Positions 31,407 through 39,103 of a stretch of DNA of 39,184 bases are shown piece after piece. The notes under the pieces are model-generated. The model was not told the origin of the DNA and did no database searches. It saw only the letters and a list, made by a program, of their open reading frames with translations. Origin of the DNA: Desulforudis sp. (lineage in GTDB: Bacteria > Bacillota > Desulfotomaculia > Desulfotomaculales > Desulforudaceae); the NCBI GenBank assembly GCA_019084485.1, contig JAHRFU010000008.1:1-39184 (forward strand). Reading direction: 5' to 3'. Made by a program: the position numbers and the translations under genes. How positions within the stretch are numbered: the stretch's first letter is position 1; every line of letters starts with the position of its first letter.

Positions 31407-32621
31407 TTAGCTTTGTTCTATGAACTCATTGCAGTTCGTACAGAAGTCCTTATTATCCGTGTAGACGCCGCAACGAAGACACTCTGTCATTGTCTCTACA
31501 AAGCACTCAGGACAGTAGAAATCGGAATCCCAATCAGCTTCGGGTCGATACTGTACTGACAAAATCCCCTTCCGGTCGTACTCTCCAGCTTCCTCGTTCC
31601 AGGAAGACCCAAAGAAAGTCGGATGAATAATCCGACCACAGTTGACGCAATACTCAGCCTGAAGAAAACCGTAAATACGGTCTTCCACTTTTTGCTTGGC
31701 TACATCCTTCAGGTCGTAGAAGTCTGCTGTGACCATCAGTACTAATTGTTGTTCTGGCGTGAGTACAGAATCGATGCCTTGGTAAAACTTGAATACCTTA
31801 AAATGGTAGTCAACGATATCTTTCAAAAACTCTTGAACCCTGCGGTTTTCTAATAGTTTCGTTAGTTCGGCAACTGATTTGACCGAATAGTCGCGTAGTT
31901 CTTGTAGCAAGTAGGCTAGGTCCAGAGTCTCAGGTGTTCTAGCATCAGGCCATCTATCCTCAATAACTGCAAGTAAGGTTGCTTCCGTAAATGAATCATT
32001 CCTAGGATCTTGTGCTACTACGCGCTTAGCCATGCCGTCTCTAATTCCTTGAGACATCTTGTCAACTGCTTCAAGAATATCACCTATACGGGCCTGAAGG
32101 TCTGAAAGTAACTCATCCTTGTCGTCTGAACTATAAAAATCGTCATGACTTAGAACTGACCAAGTGTGCTGAGCTAGTGTTTTGACCTGGATTTCACATG
32201 GAAAGTCCATAGTAGTTCCATGGTATGTAACTTTTAGGTCAATATTTATGTGAATGGCCCGGTAACCACTTGGGTAATTCTTGCGTTCTACATGGCAGCC
32301 TTCAGTCTCCCAAATGCTCTTGATCTCCTCAGCATCGGAAAGGTTCTTGCACACGATACATATTCCAACAGTGTCGCCGACGACAGTCAGAATATCCTTT
32401 GTATTCCTCACACCCCTCTTAATGCCTTTTTCAAACAGACGTTGCGGACTCTTAATTCTACTGCTGATATGAACAACCTTCTTATCTTGGGATCTGAGAT
32501 TGTCCTGTAGAGACTGTACCATATAGCTATGCAGCCTTTGCTTAATCCTCTCAAATAAGCCCAAATGCTCTAGATACCAGGAATTGAAGTCTTTCTGATC
32601 CAATTCCTTCGTGCCCCCCAT
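31407..32621 (-). CDS. RelA/SpoT-domain nucleotide synthetase with C-terminal zinc ribbons
   Basis: 404 residues. Residues about 45-170 form a RelA/SpoT synthetase domain: SRIKSPQRLFEKG (ATP-site basic residues), GDTVGICIV (the catalytic Asp; the usual GxR arginine is Cys), GYRAIHINIDL (ring-stacking Tyr), and EIQVKTLAQHTWSVLSHDDFY (catalytic Glu). A helical region follows, then four CxxC pairs (CVNC, CPEC, CLRC, CTNC), likely two zinc ribbons. No hydrolase domain. It could make (p)ppGpp-type alarmones or, like toxSAS enzymes, pyrophosphorylate tRNA. The two-part design recalls the fused phage-sensing toxin CapRel. Start ATG 32621 has a weak site. Confidence 0.75.
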   Translation of the reverse strand: MGGTKELDQKDFNSWYLEHLGLFERIKQRLHSYMVQSLQDNLRSQDKKVVHISSRIKSPQRLFEKGIKRGVRNTKDILTVVGDTVGICIVCKNLSDAEEIKSIWETEGCHVERKNYPSGYRAIHINIDLKVTYHGTTMDFPCEIQVKTLAQHTWSVLSHDDFYSSDDKDELLSDLQARIGDILEAVDKMSQGIRDGMAKRVVAQDPRNDSFTEATLLAVIEDRWPDARTPETLDLAYLLQELRDYSVKSVAELTKLLENRRVQEFLKDIVDYHFKVFKFYQGIDSVLTPEQQLVLMVTADFYDLKDVAKQKVEDRIYGFLQAEYCVNCGRIIHPTFFGSSWNEEAGEYDRKGILSVQYRPEADWDSDFYCPECFVETMTECLRCGVYTDNKDFCTNCNEFIEQS

Positions 32622-32812
32622 TCATCTTCTCGTGTTTAAGAATTGATTCGATAAAGAGTTGCTATATCCTGCCAGTTGTTGCGGTAATTTAGCGGATTGT
32701 ACAAGATGTTCTCTGAGCACATCTGATAAGTTTCTAATCGGGACAGGCAACTCTCTCCCGTTCAGCGCATATCCTTTAGTGTGCGAATACCTCAACGAAC
32801 GGGGGTGAGAGA

Positions 32813-33922
32813 GTGCAGAAGACCAATGCTCTCGGTGAGTCCTTTCAGTCAATACGTTATCTCTGGCGGCATAGAAAAGGGCAAGAAGTCCCGGCAGCAG
32901 TGCTTGACGTTCTGGACGCTCTTTACGCTGACAAAACCAAGCCTCTCTTGATACGCAAAATCAAGAAGGAAAACGGCTGGCGTTTAATTTTCAACATTCC
33001 TCCTGGGGTGTCTTTCAACGAACTCAAGAGAAAGCACGACTATTTCACCGATGCTACAAATGCCGTGGTGTTGTTCGAGAAAATCAACGGACACCTTCAC
33101 CTTGAGATGCAGACCGCAGAACTGAAAGATCATTATCCCTACGCATGGAACCCCGAACAATACCCCAAACTCCACTTACCGTTACCGGTAGGCTATACTC
33201 CTTCAGGTTTAGGTGTTGCTGACCTCGCCGCAATGCCACATCTCCTTATAGCCGGACATCCGGGGGCCGGTAAGTCAAACTATCTTCACACTGTTGTGGC
33301 TAGCCTCCTCCTGCTGCCCAAGCCGGTCTATGTTTGCGTGGTGGACTTCAAAAAGTTGGAGTTTGCCTACCTCAAACAACGAGCCTTGGTAGTCACGGAC
33401 ATGGAGAATGCCCGAAACCTTCTGACCGCATTAAACAGAGAGATGGATTCCCGACTTGATGCCCTGGAAAAGGCAGGGGTCGTCAAGATCCAGGACTTTC
33501 AGGGTGAGATGCCTTTCATCGTCCTCGTGATTGATGAACTCGCCGAGATGATAGACGAACACTGCCAAAGCCAACTAAACCGTATCCTCAGACTAAGCCG
33601 TGCTGCCGGTATCTGTGTGGTGTGTGCAACCCAAAGACCTTCTTCAACCATCTTTGCGAAGTTCGGCGACAGCAAAGCCATGTTCGCTGCCAACCTCTGC
33701 TTTAAAGTAAGAGACGAAATCAATTCGCGCATGGTGCTGGACAATGACCGAGCGGCACACCTCCCCCAAATCCCTGGAAGGGGGGTGTTCCAGTGGGAGG
33801 ACGAAACCGAAGTTCAATCAATGTTCCTACCAGTTAACCAGGCGAAAAAGATGCTTAGCAAAATTCAGTCCAGGCAGGTGAGCAGGCTTGAACGACAGGC
33901 AAAAAGGCTTCCACCGAGATAG
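32813..33922 (+). CDS. FtsK/SpoIIIE-type DNA translocase
   Basis: 369 residues. Walker A is AGHPGAGKS (about residues 146-154), Walker B FIVLVIDELAEM (about 235-246), then LSRAAGICVVCATQRPSS and RGVFQWEDE, typical of FtsK/TcpA/TraB-like DNA pumps. An N-terminal domain of about 130 residues precedes the motor; there are no membrane helices. It probably moves element DNA during transfer. The GTG at 32813 lies 5 nt after GGGGGTGA. An inverted repeat (ACTCTCT/AGAGAGT) surrounds the start region. Confidence 0.85.
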   Translation: MQKTNALGESFQSIRYLWRHRKGQEVPAAVLDVLDALYADKTKPLLIRKIKKENGWRLIFNIPPGVSFNELKRKHDYFTDATNAVVLFEKINGHLHLEMQTAELKDHYPYAWNPEQYPKLHLPLPVGYTPSGLGVADLAAMPHLLIAGHPGAGKSNYLHTVVASLLLLPKPVYVCVVDFKKLEFAYLKQRALVVTDMENARNLLTALNREMDSRLDALEKAGVVKIQDFQGEMPFIVLVIDELAEMIDEHCQSQLNRILRLSRAAGICVVCATQRPSSTIFAKFGDSKAMFAANLCFKVRDEINSRMVLDNDRAAHLPQIPGRGVFQWEDETEVQSMFLPVNQAKKMLSKIQSRQVSRLERQAKRLPPR

Positions 33923-34538
33923 GCGGATCATTGAAGAAGTAGAGCGGTGCCGGTGCCTAAACACCGAACAGATTCAAGCATTACTGTTTCCAATGCTATC
34001 GGGGAAGCGGAAATGTCAGATGAGAATGAAGCGGATTACCGACAGAGGCCGGTTGAAACGATGGAGATATGCCCTTGAGGAACCGTATGCCTACTATTCG
34101 GACTTGAATAACCGGGTGGAGCAACTTGAACACACCGTTCTGCTGAATTGGGTTTACGTCTGGCTAATTAAGAGGCTGAAGCCTTGGGAAAGACTACACT
34201 CCTTCTCCTATGAGGATGACTATGGTGTTCTCAGAACGGATGCTTTTGCTGCCGTGAAAAACACCGTCACCGGGGAATTTCGCTTCTGCTTCGTGGAGAT
34301 GGATCGAACTACAAGCAACCGCTTTGACAAAGTGAGACTCTACAATGACCTCTATGAATCTGAGGGTTATGCAGAGTCCTGGTGGGTGTCGTTAACCAGG
34401 CGATACCCGCCCATCATTATCGCCACAACGAACACCCGAAGGAAACGCAAAATTGAAGAGGCTGTCCAATCCGACAACAGGAACGGTCTGGAGTTTCAAG
34501 TCTATCTTGTGGATGCCCTCCGGCAGGAGGTGGTCTAG
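33888..34538 (+). CDS. Replication-relaxation family protein
   Basis: 216 residues. The N-terminal winged helix (EEVERCRCLNTEQIQALLFP, MRMKRITDRGRLKRW) and the middle block (DYGVLRTDAFAAVKNTVTGE, then FCFVEMDRTT) match the Replic_Relax family, found with plasmid and integrative-element transfer genes. The D...E-x-D arrangement resembles a restriction-nuclease-like fold and could be a nicking activity; this is inference. The TTG at 33888 lies inside the translocase gene (35-bp overlap), so the pair is coupled. Confidence 0.75.
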   Translation: MNDRQKGFHRDRRIIEEVERCRCLNTEQIQALLFPMLSGKRKCQMRMKRITDRGRLKRWRYALEEPYAYYSDLNNRVEQLEHTVLLNWVYVWLIKRLKPWERLHSFSYEDDYGVLRTDAFAAVKNTVTGEFRFCFVEMDRTTSNRFDKVRLYNDLYESEGYAESWWVSLTRRYPPIIIATTNTRRKRKIEEAVQSDNRNGLEFQVYLVDALRQEVV

Positions 34539-34763
34539 TTGGGCAATACCTTGGTGCAGGGTGTCCTGGTCGCAATAGTGGGGGTCATATCCTGTTACAC
34601 CGTTCGGGCTATGAGTGGCAAGGAACAATCTGATCTCATCAAGCTGGCAGTAATCTTAATCTTGTTGACCCTTGTGTTTCAGTCTTTGGGTGGCGTGATC
34701 GAGTGGTTCGCGGCGGCAGTCGCCCGAATCGAAAGCCGGTTTTCTTGGATTCCAAGATTCTAG
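34539..34763 (+). CDS. Small membrane protein of the transfer-like module
   Basis: 74 residues with two membrane helices separated by a polar MSGKEQSDLIK turn, a layout similar to SpoIIIAC/AD-type and conjugation channel subunits. The TTG at 34539 directly follows the previous stop, with GGAGG upstream inside that gene. Probably a channel or anchor partner of the FtsK-like protein. Confidence 0.6.
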   Translation: MGNTLVQGVLVAIVGVISCYTVRAMSGKEQSDLIKLAVILILLTLVFQSLGGVIEWFAAAVARIESRFSWIPRF

Positions 34764-34777
34764 AGGAGGGCTGAACG

Positions 34778-35101
34778 GTGAGGAAGGCTAGAAAGGCAAT
34801 GGGGGTCTGCTTGGGGCTACTCGGTACAGTGGCGGTCTGGCCGGGGTTGGCAGAAGCTACGACGTTTGGTCAGTTGGCTAGTGCTACATTTGGACTGGGT
34901 GGGCCAGGAGCGGCAATACTTCAACTGCTACTGATTTGCATCGTGGTCTGGTTCTCAATGTATATGGCTACCGCTCTGAACAATGGTCAGGCTGCGGCGT
35001 TGATCAAGGTTACTGGTACATTCACCTGCCTCAGCATCATCGTCGGGTTGGCATGGGGTTTGCTCAAATCAATCTGTGCCTTTGCCGGGATTACGTTTTA
35101 G
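34778..35101 (+). CDS. Small exported two-helix membrane protein (pilin- or channel-like)
   Basis: 107 residues. A signal peptide ends near GLAEA, then a Gly/Ala-rich segment (FGQLASATFGLGGPGAAI) and two hydrophobic helices (LLLICIVVWFSMYMATAL and TGTFTCLSIIVGLAWGLL). The size and layout recall VirB2/TrbC-like pilins or small channel proteins. The GTG at 34778 follows GAGGAGGG. Last gene of the module 32813-35101. Confidence 0.6.
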   Translation: MRKARKAMGVCLGLLGTVAVWPGLAEATTFGQLASATFGLGGPGAAILQLLLICIVVWFSMYMATALNNGQAAALIKVTGTFTCLSIIVGLAWGLLKSICAFAGITF

Positions 35102-35523
35102 TGATCGTCTACCTGTTCGTTAATCTGTGGGTTTACCTGTTCACCTATCCGGTCGCTAGATGAACGGGTAAGCCCATATTTTTGCAATAATATCAGTAGT
35201 TCTTTCGAAGAAGAAGAGGGGAAAGGGGGGAAGAGTACGCCGGTCTCGGGGGAAAGGGGGGGGGGTAAAAAGCTCTGTAACCTAGCAATATTCGCAATTG
35301 CAAAAATCTTCAGAAATAAACCGTTTCATACCGAAAAGCTAATCTTAAGATTGTTCCAGCTTTTCCATTGATTTCTCATAGATTCTTCAAATTATTATCT
35401 TTTCCTTTGTTGACATTGTGTATTTTCGGTATGATTTCCATAACTTGACAAGTATCTACTAAGTTTTCTATACTGTATCAAAGCCGTTATTCGGCTAATT
35501 TCAAATTGAAAGGTGGTTAATTC
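35102..35523 (+). promoter_or_regulatory. Non-coding region with G-runs, inverted repeat and a strong promoter
   Basis: Four runs of G (35218-35221, 35225-35230, 35248-35252, 35256-35264) on a purine-rich strand could form a G-quadruplex. TCATACCGAAAA (35326-35337) and TTTTCGGTATGA (35423-35434) are perfect 12-bp inverted arms. A strong promoter follows: TTGACA (35445-35450), 18 nt, TATACT (35469-35474), 50 bp upstream of the next gene. No open frame is convincing. Confidence 0.6.
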
Positions 35524-35841
35524 ATGGGTGCTATGGAGAGGATTATGGTCAATGTCTGGGACGACAACAGCGATATCCCTGTAATTAAGAAGGCATTCAG
35601 GGGGCGTTGGCTGGTAGGTGACATGGCAACTGAGGTGGATGGGTACATGGGTGGTATACGGTGGAGTGTTGCCCTTACCCAGGGTGAGAGGATTGCTATT
35701 TATTCAAGCAACCCACATTCCTTTGGAAAGCTTGAAGTGTATGAATCTCTCGAAGATGCAGAAGACGACTTACCAGAAGATGTTTACGCTGCTGTGGCTA
35801 GTCAGATTGATGAGAACTATGTGCAAGAGCTTGATATTTAG
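35524..35841 (+). CDS. Protein of unknown function
   Basis: 105 residues, acidic, strand-rich in the middle (WSVALTQGERIAIYSSNPHS) and helical near the C-terminus (EDDLPEDVYAAVASQIDENY). The ATG at 35524 follows GAAAGGTGG. It lies downstream of a clear promoter. No family recognised. The second ATG at 35533 is also possible. Confidence 0.55.
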   Translation: MGAMERIMVNVWDDNSDIPVIKKAFRGRWLVGDMATEVDGYMGGIRWSVALTQGERIAIYSSNPHSFGKLEVYESLEDAEDDLPEDVYAAVASQIDENYVQELDI

Positions 35842-35913
35842 CAGTCTTACCTAAACAAAGTACGGTTGTGGCGTGGTTTGGTACGGATTCTTAGTTATAA
35901 GGAGGATAAATCT

Positions 35914-36231
35914 ATGACTCAGATCAATCTGAATAAGAGTTTTTCCGGTATTCTCTTTTGGGAAGAAGTAAGGAATCAAATAGAAAAGCGACTTGAGGAA
36001 ACCGGTGCTTTGCCCGTGGACTGGAGACTAAACATCTATCCCACCTTCGTCACTGATGAATTTGGAGAATATATGGCCGAAGCAAGAATTGAAAACAAAA
36101 CCGTAAAGTTGTTCTTCCATCCTAATACGTTTGATGCTGAAATTAACAGTTTCGTTGAAGCGAATATCCTGGACGTGGTATATCAGATTATGGAAGAGCA
36201 GTCTAAAGAGCCAGCACTGACTTTAGTCTGA
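35914..36231 (+). CDS. Protein of unknown function
   Basis: 105 residues, acidic: helix (LFWEEVRNQIEKRLEETG), strands (WRLNIYPTFVTDEFGEYMAE), helix (INSFVEANILDVVYQIMEEQ). The ATG at 35914 lies 8 nt after AAGGAGG; the frame is open further upstream but that part precedes the site. It may share a transcript with the gene at 35524. Confidence 0.55.
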   Translation: MTQINLNKSFSGILFWEEVRNQIEKRLEETGALPVDWRLNIYPTFVTDEFGEYMAEARIENKTVKLFFHPNTFDAEINSFVEANILDVVYQIMEEQSKEPALTLV

Positions 36232-36389
36232 ACCGGGGCAGAATGCCCGTCCGAGTGCCGGTAGACTATGCTCTTTTGGGTAGTGGCTGGAAGAGAATGA
36301 ACTAATTGCGTAGAATGACCTTGGAAACAAAGAATAACCAAGTGAATTGAGCAGGAAAATGGAGTTACGGCAGGAAGGAGCGGTCTAAA

Positions 36390-37391
36390 ATGAAAAGACT
36401 CGCATTGTTAATCATGGCGATTTGTCTCCTTGTGGCTGGTTGCGCTAACCCGCTGGGTGCGAATGATGCTGAAAAGGTGTTGAGGCAGTACTTTGAGTTT
36501 TGCCGCGATGCGAGACCCATACCTGTTTCAACCCCCATACGGCCATATGTAGAATTTCAGTTTAATGAAGAACAAGCTATTATGAGCGATAAGGTTTACA
36601 ATGCAATTGTATTTGGGGAAGAAGTACCAAGTAGAAAAGACTTTGCTACTGCGTTTGTAATCCCGCTTATCGAGTATGACATCATTAGTACAGAGCAGGA
36701 TGCCAACGGGAGAACCATCATTAAGGTGTCGGTTACAAAATATGAGGATGAAGAGTTTATTGGGGAAATACTCGGTGGATACTATGGGGATTTAGATATT
36801 GGCGTTGAACTCGAAGAAAGGCAAGATGAGATAGAAAGGTTCCTTGCAGACAAGTTAGTTGGGGACTTTGAGCGCAATTATCGGAATGCTTTTACCGTTA
36901 GCACGTTCAAAGACGAAGTATCCTATGTTCTGGAACGGGTTAATGGAGAGTTTAAGATCATATGGGACGAGACAGTTTCAGAGAGAGCCGAGAGGGAAAA
37001 AGCTGACGCGGAACAGATGGATGCTGAATGGAAGCAACAGATGCAAGAAGAAGCCGACAAGCTTGCCAAGGTACTCCCATATTTAAGTGTTGCGAAGGCT
37101 TCGGTAAAGGATTATCGGCCAGATGCATTCTTTGTAGAGGTTGTCGTCAAGAACAGGGGTGATATTCAGATTGGTTTTATGGACGGTCTATATTTAGAGA
37201 TTGAATTACTTGACGAGAACGGGAAGGCTATATCAAGCGATAGGCATTTAATATCAGAGCTACAACCTAACTTCACCGAAAAAGCTCTTCTTTACTTTAA
37301 AGACCATGAAACCGTTGACTGGAGCGGCAAATACCGTTTAAGGATCGGCAACCAATACCACGACCTATATACCGAGTGGTTCTACTACTAG
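36390..37391 (+). CDS. Lipoprotein with C-terminal beta domain
   Basis: 333 residues. MKRLALLIMAICLLVAGC is a complete lipoprotein signal. The mature protein has an alpha/beta N-terminal part, a charged coiled coil (ERAEREKADAEQMDAEWKQQ) and a C-terminal beta domain (VEVVVKNRGDIQIGFMDGLY) resembling DUF-type surface domains. The ATG at 36390 follows GGAAGGAG. The 158 bp upstream hold no clear promoter. Role unknown; a surface or exclusion function would suit an element of this kind. Confidence 0.65.
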   Translation: MKRLALLIMAICLLVAGCANPLGANDAEKVLRQYFEFCRDARPIPVSTPIRPYVEFQFNEEQAIMSDKVYNAIVFGEEVPSRKDFATAFVIPLIEYDIISTEQDANGRTIIKVSVTKYEDEEFIGEILGGYYGDLDIGVELEERQDEIERFLADKLVGDFERNYRNAFTVSTFKDEVSYVLERVNGEFKIIWDETVSERAEREKADAEQMDAEWKQQMQEEADKLAKVLPYLSVAKASVKDYRPDAFFVEVVVKNRGDIQIGFMDGLYLEIELLDENGKAISSDRHLISELQPNFTEKALLYFKDHETVDWSGKYRLRIGNQYHDLYTEWFYY

Positions 37392-37475
37392 AGATTTGGG
37401 GAATAAAGACATATGGGTCGGGCGGCGGTTTGCTTGTCGAAAACGAATAAAGAGACTTGGGAACCGCTTTAGGAC

Positions 37476-37515
37476 TTTGTATGAACTGATGGTAATTTGT
37501 ATGAAACTATGGTAA
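37476..37515 (+). repeat. Two tandem 20-bp units upstream of the excisionase
   Basis: TTTGTATGAACTGATGGTAA followed directly by a near copy with AAACTATGG in the middle. They lie 28 bp before the excisionase start, so they may bind a regulator, the excisionase itself, or the integrase. Confidence 0.6.
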
Positions 37516-37542
37516 AGTGGGATTGAACATAGGGGGTGCCTT

Positions 37543-37716
37543 ATGTCCGATAAGCTTTTCACACCCGAAGAGGCTGCAGAATACCTCAAGGTTACTAGGC
37601 GAACAATCTACAATTGGTTGCTCAGCGGCAGATTACCAGGACAAAAGCTAGGCCCGAAACTCTGGCGCATTCGGAAACAAGACCTGGACGCCATGTTGAA
37701 AGGAAAGCAAGACTAG
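37543..37716 (+). CDS. Excisionase (HTH_17 family)
   Basis: 57 residues: FTPEEAAEYLKVTRRTIYNW, then LPGQKLGPKLWRIRKQDLDA, the standard excisionase/MerR-like helix-turn-helix of Firmicute integrative elements. It would turn the integrase toward excision. The ATG at 37543 lies 4 nt after AGGGGGTG. It precedes the integrase gene by 40 bp. Confidence 0.85.
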   Translation: MSDKLFTPEEAAEYLKVTRRTIYNWLLSGRLPGQKLGPKLWRIRKQDLDAMLKGKQD

Positions 37717-37756
37717 TAACCCCTTGGACAAGCACTGAGCAGGAGGAATGGTGCTA

Positions 37757-38923
37757 ATGGCAAGTAAGATCAAAAAGCGAGTAGGGAAGACCGGCAAGGT
37801 CTCCTACCAGTTCACCGTAGACCTTGGAAAGGACATTGAGGGTAAGCGAAAGCAGAAGCTTGTAACCTGTGAAAGCCTGAGAGAAGCAAGACAAAAGCAG
37901 CGCGATATGGAGTCAGCGGTCAGTAATGGCACATTCTGTGACTGCAAAAAGATGAACCTGGCCGAGTACCTTAGATACTGGCTGGAGCAATACGCCAAGT
38001 CCAATGTAGAGCAGACTACCTATGGGCTATACAAACTGATAATCGATAAGCACCTAGTCCCCGCCATCGGAGCTATCCCCTTAGCAAAGCTTCAACCCGC
38101 TCACGTGCAGAAATACTACTCAGGTGCCCTTACCGGGGGGAGAAAGGATGGCAAGCATAAATTAGGTCGTTCTCTCTCGCCGACAACAGTCCTGCAGCAC
38201 CACAGGATACTTCACAAAGCCCTAGATTCAGCAGTCAAGTGGGAGATAGTATCCCGAAACGTTTGCGACGCTGTAGAGGCTCCGCGTAAGCAGAAGAAGC
38301 AAATGCAGGTCTTGACAGAGAAACAAGTGGAAGTCTTGCTCAGTTCTCTCAATGGTCACTACTTGTATATGCCGACCTACCTAGCCCTGGCGACAGGCAT
38401 GCGCAGGAATGAGATCTTAGCCTTAACGTGGGTAGACGTGAACCTCAAGGAGCGGACGCTAACAGTCCGACAGGCAGTGAAGAGTAGTCACGTTGAACAA
38501 GCCTATATAGGGCTTCCGAAGACAGAGAAGGGTAGACGGACAATCAACATTGCCCCTGAAGTGGTTAGGGAGTTCAAAAAACACAGCAAGGAACAGGCCA
38601 GGAATAAGCTTCAAGCCGGTGAGCTCTGGCAGGACAACAATCTAGTGTGCTGCCTGCAAAACGGACAAGCCATCGTTCCTTCGACCCTATCAACCTCATT
38701 TAGAAAAGTTGCAGAAAAGGCAGGACTGAAACTACGATTCCACGATCTGAGACACTCTTGTGCCTCTTTTCTGTTGAAGCTTGGTATCAACCCGAAGACC
38801 GTCCAAGAACTTCTAGGACACGAAAATATAGAAACAACCCTCGGTCTGTATTCACACCTTCTTCCAGGCGTTATGGATGAAGCAGCTTGTAAGCTAGCCA
38901 AGGCAGTTCTACCCACAAAGTGA
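37757..38923 (+). CDS. int: Tyrosine integrase of the element
   Basis: 388 residues with an N-terminal arm-binding domain (about 1-60), a SAM-like core-binding domain (60-165) and a catalytic domain: R216 (TGMRRNEIL), H329 and R332 (HDLRHSCASF), H355 (LGHEN) and the nucleophile Y365 (LYSH). It catalyses integration at tRNA-Leu(CAG). The ATG at 37757 lies 10 nt after AGGAGG; the ATG at 37748 is too close to the site. It lies next to its att site, as is usual. Confidence 0.92.
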   Translation: MASKIKKRVGKTGKVSYQFTVDLGKDIEGKRKQKLVTCESLREARQKQRDMESAVSNGTFCDCKKMNLAEYLRYWLEQYAKSNVEQTTYGLYKLIIDKHLVPAIGAIPLAKLQPAHVQKYYSGALTGGRKDGKHKLGRSLSPTTVLQHHRILHKALDSAVKWEIVSRNVCDAVEAPRKQKKQMQVLTEKQVEVLLSSLNGHYLYMPTYLALATGMRRNEILALTWVDVNLKERTLTVRQAVKSSHVEQAYIGLPKTEKGRRTINIAPEVVREFKKHSKEQARNKLQAGELWQDNNLVCCLQNGQAIVPSTLSTSFRKVAEKAGLKLRFHDLRHSCASFLLKLGINPKTVQELLGHENIETTLGLYSHLLPGVMDEAACKLAKAVLPTK

Positions 38924-38959
38924 TAACGGAATGTGATAAAAGCCCGACTATGACCGGTC

Positions 38960-38982
38960 GGTGATAAAATTGTTATAAAAAC
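38960..38982 (+). repeat. Putative integrase arm-type site, right
   Basis: GGTGATAAAATTGTTATAAA followed by AAC; 20 of 23 positions match 14447-14469. Further GTGATAA copies lie at 38920 and 38933, giving a cluster between the integrase stop and the att site. Confidence 0.55.
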
Positions 38983-39004
38983 GGTACTAAAATGGATATT
39001 GCAG

Positions 39005-39058
39005 GCAAACAAAAAGGCCCCCGATTCCGGGGAAGCCTTGATTTACTTGGTGCGGCAG
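39005..39058. repeat. Left arm of a 54-bp perfect inverted repeat around tRNA-Leu
   Basis: Exact reverse complement of 39127-39180. It includes the 7-bp acceptor stem and CCA of the tRNA plus 43 bp beyond. The tRNA's own acceptor pairing explains only the inner 7 bp. Confidence 0.85.
39011..39039 (-). terminator. Terminator of tRNA-Leu
   Basis: On the minus strand the sequence reads AAGGCTTCCCCGG-AATCGGGGGCC followed by TTTTT, a GC-rich hairpin and T tract 9 bp after the CCA. It is supplied by the element side of the junction. Confidence 0.8.
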
Positions 39059-39103
39059 AGAGGATTTGAACCTCCACACCCTTACGGGCACTAGAGCCTG
39101 AGT
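39047..39103 (-). repeat. attR: direct repeat shared with attL
   Basis: 57 bp matching 14239-14295 with one mismatch, forming the 3' half of the intact tRNA-Leu. The last 38 bp are identical, so crossover lies within the anticodon-arm to T-arm segment. Confidence 0.9.

Larger units (their letters stand above)
14239..39103. mobile_element. 24.9-kb integrated element in tRNA-Leu(CAG)
   Basis: A 57-bp direct repeat of the tRNA 3' half bounds the region (14239-14295 and 39047-39103). The tyrosine integrase gene ends 124 bp from the intact tRNA, and an excisionase gene precedes it. Base composition drops compared with the flanking chromosome. Content: replication proteins, an FtsK-like translocase, a replication-relaxation protein, a tape-measure-like protein and defence-like cargo. 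No capsid, portal, large terminase, relaxase or VirB4 gene is seen, so it is neither a full prophage nor a standard type IV secretion ICE. It may resemble FtsK-type integrative elements of actinomycetes (AICE) or a phage satellite. Confidence 0.85.

Noticed and set aside
31175-32621. XRE protein and RelA/SpoT-type gene as a toxin-antitoxin operon
   Set aside because: They are convergent, not co-transcribed, so the usual operon logic does not apply.
32622-32852. 76-residue minus-strand frame ahead of the RelA/SpoT-type gene
   Set aside because: It crosses the inverted repeat and start region of the FtsK-like gene and has no ribosome site.
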